Shown here piece after piece: positions 43,643 through 47,380 of a DNA stretch of 47,380 nt. Each line of letters opens with the position of its first letter. Within the stretch, counting starts at the first letter, position 1. The translations under genes and the position numbers were made by a program. Source of the DNA: CALTSX01 sp051647685 (lineage in GTDB: Bacteria; Chlamydiota; Chlamydiia; Chlamydiales; CALTSX01); the NCBI GenBank assembly GCA_051647685.1, contig JBOFEG010000032.1, positions 1 through 47,380 on the forward strand, in the 5' to 3' direction. Under the pieces are notes generated by a model, which saw nothing but the letters and a program-made list of their open reading frames with translations, was not told where the DNA came from and made no database searches.

Positions 43643-44977
43643 ATGACAACACAAACCCTGCAAGAGGGATGGCTAGAACTCATAGAATTTTTAAAAGCAA
43701 AGTGCAGCCCAACTGAATTTCAGAATTGGTTATCTCTCATTCAATTGATTGAAATTCGAGATCAAAAATTGATTTTAGAAGTTCCCAATGTCTTTGTGCA
43801 AGAATATTTTTTGGAGAATTATAAAAGCGATTTAATGACATTTTTACCCATGTACAAAGGAAAACTTCCTTTAGAGTTTGTAATTATGGATCGATCGCGA
43901 GATCAACCTATAGAACTCGTTGAAGCAAATGTTCCTATCGTAGAGCACGCTACAGATAATTTGCGATATTTAGGTTACACTTTTGAAAAGTTCATTGAAG
44001 GGCCTTCCAATCAATTTGCGAAATCTGCAGCTATTGGTGCTGCAACGCGTCCCGGAGCTAGCTATACTCCACTCTTTATACACGGGGGAGTTGGTCGCGG
44101 AAAAACTCATTTACTATGGGCTATAAGAAATTATCTTCAGTCCTCTCCAGCTAAATATAACATTCATTACAGCACAACAGAATCTTTCATTAACGATTTA
44201 GTAACAAGTCTACGAAATAAATCATTAGACAAATTAAAACAATATTATAGAAGCTTAGATATTTTTTTAGTAGATGATATTCAGTTTTTGCAAAACCGTC
44301 CTAATTTTGAAGAAGAATTTTGTAATATGTTTGAGAGCCTCATTCATGAAAAGAAACAGATTGTCATTACAAGTGATAAACCGCCCTCTGCTCTCCAATT
44401 ATCCGAACGCTTAATTGCTCGAATGGAATGGGGACTCGTCGCTCATATAGGTTCTCCAGATCTAGAAACACGTGTAGCAATTTTGCAAGCTAAAGCGGAA
44501 CAAAGAGGCATTAAACTCCCCCATTCAGTTGCCTTCTTTATCGCAGAGCGTATTTTTCACAATGTACGTCAGCTAGAAGGTGCAATTAATAGATTGAGCG
44601 CTTATTGTCACTTGATGCATTTAGAAGTAACCCAATCTGTTGCAGAAACTACTCTGCATGAAATTTTTCAGTATACGACAAAAAAATCTCTGACTGTAGA
44701 TCATATTTTAAAAAGCGTAGCGGCTATGTTTAATGTAAAAGTAAGTGATCTATGTGGTAATAATCGTACAAGAAATATCGCTCTTCCTAGACAAATTGCT
44801 ATGTATCTCGCAAAAGAATTGATCAGTGAGTCTTCTTTAATTAAACTCGCAACAGCTTTTGGAGGGAAAACTCACTCGACTCTGTTACATGCTTGGAAAA
44901 AAATACGCAATGAAATCGAACATAATATGACTTTACGTAAACAGATTCAATTAACAAAACAAACTTTAGATAAGTAA
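43643..44977 (+). CDS. dnaA: chromosomal replication initiator DnaA
   Basis: I start at ATG 43643, which follows AAAGG and gives the typical N-terminal domain I (LEFLKAKCSPTEFQNWLSLIQLIEI-like) and a 444-residue protein. The frame also extends 69 bases upstream without a good start. Walker A is GGVGRGKTHL, Walker B IFLVDDIQFL, followed by SERLIARMEWGLVAHIGSPDLETRVAIL with the box VII arginine. Domain IV carries the DnaA-box binding signature AFGGKTHSTLLHAWKKI. The order with two small genes upstream matches the dnaA2 locus of Chlamydia (CT275). It opens the origin; no origin or DnaA-box cluster was recognised in this window. Confidence 0.95.
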   Translation: MTTQTLQEGWLELIEFLKAKCSPTEFQNWLSLIQLIEIRDQKLILEVPNVFVQEYFLENYKSDLMTFLPMYKGKLPLEFVIMDRSRDQPIELVEANVPIVEHATDNLRYLGYTFEKFIEGPSNQFAKSAAIGAATRPGASYTPLFIHGGVGRGKTHLLWAIRNYLQSSPAKYNIHYSTTESFINDLVTSLRNKSLDKLKQYYRSLDIFLVDDIQFLQNRPNFEEEFCNMFESLIHEKKQIVITSDKPPSALQLSERLIARMEWGLVAHIGSPDLETRVAILQAKAEQRGIKLPHSVAFFIAERIFHNVRQLEGAINRLSAYCHLMHLEVTQSVAETTLHEIFQYTTKKSLTVDHILKSVAAMFNVKVSDLCGNNRTRNIALPRQIAMYLAKELISESSLIKLATAFGGKTHSTLLHAWKKIRNEIEHNMTLRKQIQLTKQTLDK

Positions 44978-45094
44978 TTACTTTTTAGAAAGAATTAGAT
45001 GAAGAGACTTAAAGTTTTTCCCAGTTTCTTTCACCCATAAGTCGGTATTCACTAGACTGCTTTGATGTATACTTTGAATCAATCCTTGCTATTG

Positions 45095-45201
45095 TATAAC
45101 AGGAATTTAGCTTTCATAGCATGAAAATTCTCAATTGATAAAAAGACCAACTCTTCAGAGCATATCTGAATTGGTTGGAAGTTTTTACCGTTTTTTTATT
45201 T
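45095..45201 (+). ncRNA. possible small RNA or leader ending in a terminator
   Basis: The 553-base gap after dnaA (44978-45530) has no credible gene. Within it TATAAC (45095) could be a -10, with TTGAAT (45074) a weakly spaced -35. It is followed by a hairpin (TTTCAT-AGC-ATGAAA, extended by GAAT/ATTC) and then by the terminator at 45147. A promoter, a hairpin and a terminator in about 100 bases are the shape of a bacterial small RNA. This is a weak prediction from pattern only. Confidence 0.25.
45147..45201 (+). terminator. rho-independent terminator downstream of dnaA
   Basis: CCAAC..TTCAGA (45147-45159) pairs with TCTGAA..GTTGG (45165-45178) around a GCATA loop, with a small internal bulge. 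GTTTTT and then a run of seven T near 45192 follow. Confidence 0.65.
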
Positions 45202-45530
45202 CCTTTAATCTTTCTACCCTTAGCCAAGACATTGACATGCTATCTATTTCTTTTCCCTTTACAGGATAGAAAAAATAATCTTAAATATTACTCAATTTGA
45301 TGGATCTTTTCAGTTTTTCTATTAAAATCTAAGTTCAATTTTACCCAGTCAACGTTAATTTTGTTTTTCTTTAGTCTAATACCTTGAGATGGAACAGTGA
45401 GTTGTTCAAAACTAAAAGAATAAATGGACACTCTCATCTTTCACTATTAAACCTGTGCATTTCTCTGCTTATTGTCATAAAAGTAAACGATTTATCTGTT
45501 AACACAATCGAACAAAGAATGTTGTCTTTC

Positions 45531-47380
45531 TTAACTACTTTGAAAGGTATCGGTTCCCTCTTCTCTCTGACACGCTATCGATTCTATAGTAGTGTTTATA
45601 TCTTTTTTAAATTTTTCATAATTACCCGAATAATTTGATAACTGTATGTAGCTAAAACAGGTACAAAAGTAAGGTAATTTCCCATCTGTTCGTTCATCCG
45701 TAACATTTATTGTATCTTTATCATTTAATGTATCCTTTCCTGTAGTTGCATAAACTAATTTTTTTAACATATCAGTATTTGCCTCTGTACACCACCTCTT
45801 CATATATATAAAATTATTTTCAAAAAAATTACCTTTATATCTAAGAGCATCTAAAACTTTACTTAAATTTATTTCTCCTTCAATTTTAATCTGTAATTTC
45901 TCAGCTGAACTACCTTCTTTTAGCGAATTCCATAATCGATTTTTTGGAAATTTAATTTTTAAAGAATCATACATTGATTTTGCAATAATTAAAATTGCGT
46001 TAATTTGCTTATCATACATATAAGTATCTTTAAGCTCTTTTATTGAATCTACACAAAAAATATCCTGAATTGATTCATTCATAATATTTTGTGAGAGGTC
46101 GTTTGCTGCTTCCTCGGATAATTGAAAAACTTTAATTCCGTATATTTTTACCATTTTTTTAAATACTTCATCTGAAAATATATTCTTCAAGTCTCTATCA
46201 TTAAGACTAAAAATCATTTCAAATACTGAAGGATGAAAATGTTTTCCTAATGTCACCGATTGATGATTTAAAAAAGATAAGAAAAAAAGTTTTCCAAATA
46301 CTATAAAATATTTTTTTTGATCGTCTACTGAGAGATTAGAGTTTTTATCGTTAATGATTGGAATAATACCGGTATTGAATGATCTATAAAGCTGGTAACT
46401 TTCTTTATAAATAGTGCTTACCAATCTACTTATAAAATCTCTTGTTACTCCTCCAACATCCTGTCCTAAAGAATTAAGATATTGAATTTGAAAGAACATG
46501 CTATCTGGATATTGTTTCATTTTATAAAAGAGACTCAAAAAAATTGTTATTGGATTATTATGAAATACAGAAAGACTAACATGAAATTTAAATCCCTTGT
46601 TTCCGACGTATTCACTAAAGATTTTTCTCCCTGTTTCCTGAATGGTACTTGTAATTATAGTATTATTCCTTACAAATTTAGGTACTGATTTTTGAATAGT
46701 GTATGCGAAATATTCGACTAAATTGCTATCTAATAATGCAGCTTCAATTGTAAAAGTACGAAGAACCGTTATACGAGCATTTTCTTCTTCCAGAAAATTG
46801 ATTATCTCACCAATGCAATTCAATATTGATTCAAAATTATTATGTTGTTTTACTGCGTCATAAAAATTCAAAAACTCCGTTATATACTCCATAGACATGT
46901 TTTTTTGAATAAAACCGGTAATATGTTCGCCAGTCGAAAAAGAAAGAGTTAATCGGTCTATTACATTCATTAGTTGAACTATATGGATTTTTTCAGAAAC
47001 TTTGATAATTCTATCTATGCTCTTATTAGATATCTTAGGTAAAGAATATAGCTGAATTAGCCTTTCTAATATATCCAGTGTTTTATGTGGAGAATGTGTG
47101 CAAAGTAGAATACTGTTATCTATGCTCTTATTAGATATCTTAGGTAAAGAATCTAGCTGAATTAGCCTTTCTAATATATCCAGTGTTTTATGTGGAGAGT
47201 GTGCGCAAAGTAGAATACTGTTATCTATGCTCTTATTAGATATCTTAGGTAAAGAATATAGCTGAATTAGCCTTTCTAATATATCCAGTGTTTTATGTGG
47301 AGAGTGTGCGCAAAGTAGAATACTGTTATCTATGCTCTTATTAGATATCTTAGGTAAAGAATATAGCTGAATTAGCCTTT
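45531..47380 (-). CDS. HECT-type E3 ubiquitin ligase with N-terminal 35-residue repeats, 5'-truncated by window edge
   Basis: The C-terminal 320 residues are a HECT domain. Numbered from the ATG at 46970: N-lobe LGQDVGGVTRDF (168-179, matching G.DaGG..rEf), GKLFFLSFLNHQSVTLGKHFHPSVFEMIF (226-254), then C-lobe LQIKIEGEINLSKVLDALRYKG and LPYFCTCFSYIQLSNYSG. C438 (codon 45657-45659) of TCF is the expected ubiquitin-accepting Cys. The frame has no stop upstream of 46970 and continues in phase through three and a half 105-bp repeats to the window edge. The true start is therefore outside and 46970 is an internal Met. HECT enzymes are eukaryotic; in a bacterium this would be an effector injected into the host. 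Codon use resembles neighbouring AT-rich genes. Confidence 0.82.
   Translation of the reverse strand, partial: RLIQLYSLPKISNKSIDNSILLCAHSPHKTLDILERLIQLYSLPKISNKSIDNSILLCAHSPHKTLDILERLIQLDSLPKISNKSIDNSILLCTHSPHKTLDILERLIQLYSLPKISNKSIDRIIKVSEKIHIVQLMNVIDRLTLSFSTGEHITGFIQKNMSMEYITEFLNFYDAVKQHNNFESILNCIGEIINFLEEENARITVLRTFTIEAALLDSNLVEYFAYTIQKSVPKFVRNNTIITSTIQETGRKIFSEYVGNKGFKFHVSLSVFHNNPITIFLSLFYKMKQYPDSMFFQIQYLNSLGQDVGGVTRDFISRLVSTIYKESYQLYRSFNTGIIPIINDKNSNLSVDDQKKYFIVFGKLFFLSFLNHQSVTLGKHFHPSVFEMIFSLNDRDLKNIFSDEVFKKMVKIYGIKVFQLSEEAANDLSQNIMNESIQDIFCVDSIKELKDTYMYDKQINAILIIAKSMYDSLKIKFPKNRLWNSLKEGSSAEKLQIKIEGEINLSKVLDALRYKGNFFENNFIYMKRWCTEANTDMLKKLVYATTGKDTLNDKDTINVTDERTDGKLPYFCTCFSYIQLSNYSGNYEKFKKDINTTIESIACQREEGTDTFQSS
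47012..47380 (-). repeat. 105-bp tandem repeat, at least 3.5 copies, in frame
   Basis: Units begin at 47012, 47117, 47222 and 47327; the last is cut by the window edge. Each is 105 bases, exactly 35 codons, with only a few single-base differences between copies (about 97% or more identical). On the minus strand each unit encodes a segment containing HKTLDILERLIQLYSLPKIS and NKSID, next to a SILLCAHSP stretch. The likely structure is a helix, a turn and a second helix. The array lies in phase with the HECT reading frame. The amphipathic units suggest an alpha-solenoid. Confidence 0.95.

Noticed and set aside
45384..45638. 84-residue open frame on the plus strand after dnaA
   Set aside because: It lacks a ribosome site, is antisense to the 3' end of the HECT gene and has no recognisable composition or motif.
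47012..47380. CRISPR array
   Set aside because: The repeats are 105 bases and directly adjacent without spacers, and they are coding.
47012..47380. PPR repeat protein
   Set aside because: The 35-residue period fits, but the conserved residues of the two PPR helices are not clearly present, so I left the repeat unassigned.
1..47380. insertion sequences, tRNA or rRNA genes
   Set aside because: I saw no transposase frame, terminal inverted repeats, tRNA cloverleaf or rRNA stretch while reading, though without a scan short tRNA genes cannot be fully excluded.

Overview
The window is a stretch of an AT-rich chromosome from the order Chlamydiales, outside the classical Chlamydiaceae. The evidence is gene content and order: ytgABCD-dxr-rseP, an ADP/ATP translocase followed by lepA and gnd, mraZ-rsmH-ftsL-ftsI-murE-amiA, a TPR protein next to a second-type dnaA, and hrcA-grpE-dnaK. 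As I recall the Chlamydia trachomatis map, these blocks match CT063-CT072, CT268-CT275 and CT394-CT396. A 115-kDa-class NAD-glutamate dehydrogenase and several eukaryote-like proteins point to an environmental chlamydia of the Rhabdochlamydia/Simkania/Parachlamydia kind. The family cannot be fixed from sequence reading alone.

Layout. 1-1.7 kb: the 3' part of a phosphatidylinositol-kinase-like protein and a secreted 2H-phosphoesterase-like protein. 1.9-5.5 kb: a small unknown gene, then a fused E1 alpha/beta 2-oxoacid dehydrogenase and a UPF0158 protein with two AT-hook-like motifs. 5.7-8.5 kb: a VIT/CCC1-like protein overlapping a P1B-4 metal ATPase. 8.5-13.6 kb: a frameshifted TraB/GumN-like gene, a chloramphenicol-phosphotransferase-like kinase and the giant glutamate dehydrogenase. 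13.6-17.5 kb: hrcA-grpE-dnaK with a CIRCE element, promoter and terminator. 17.6-22 kb: a secreted tyrosine/dual-specificity phosphatase and a large frameshifted autotransporter. 22-30.1 kb: rseP, dxr, the ytg metal transporter (YtgC carries the YtgR repressor domain) and an Mrp-DUF971 fusion. 30.4-35.1 kb: an unknown gene, the ADP/ATP translocase, lepA and a tandem pair of tiny secreted-peptide genes, one decayed. 35.1-42.5 kb: gnd and the division/wall cluster, all on the minus strand. 42.5-45 kb: a divergent regulatory region with two near-identical MraZ-type boxes, two small genes and dnaA. 45.5-47.4 kb: a HECT-type E3 ubiquitin ligase whose frame continues upstream through identical-phase 105-bp (35-codon) tandem repeats and off the window edge.

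How it fits together. The core genes describe an obligate intracellular bacterium: it imports ATP, scavenges metal with YtgABCD under YtgR, makes isoprenoids through Dxr and keeps a reduced division/wall cluster. Interspersed with them are host-directed candidates: lipid-kinase-like, 2H phosphoesterase, phosphatase, HECT ligase, autotransporter and small secreted peptides. The most interesting item is the HECT ligase with its recently amplified repeat array. A second theme is that three genes (rsmH, the autotransporter and the TraB-like gene) are each broken exactly at a nine-base A/T run. Because one of them is the housekeeping gene rsmH, sequencing or assembly error must be excluded before phase variation or transcriptional slippage is claimed.
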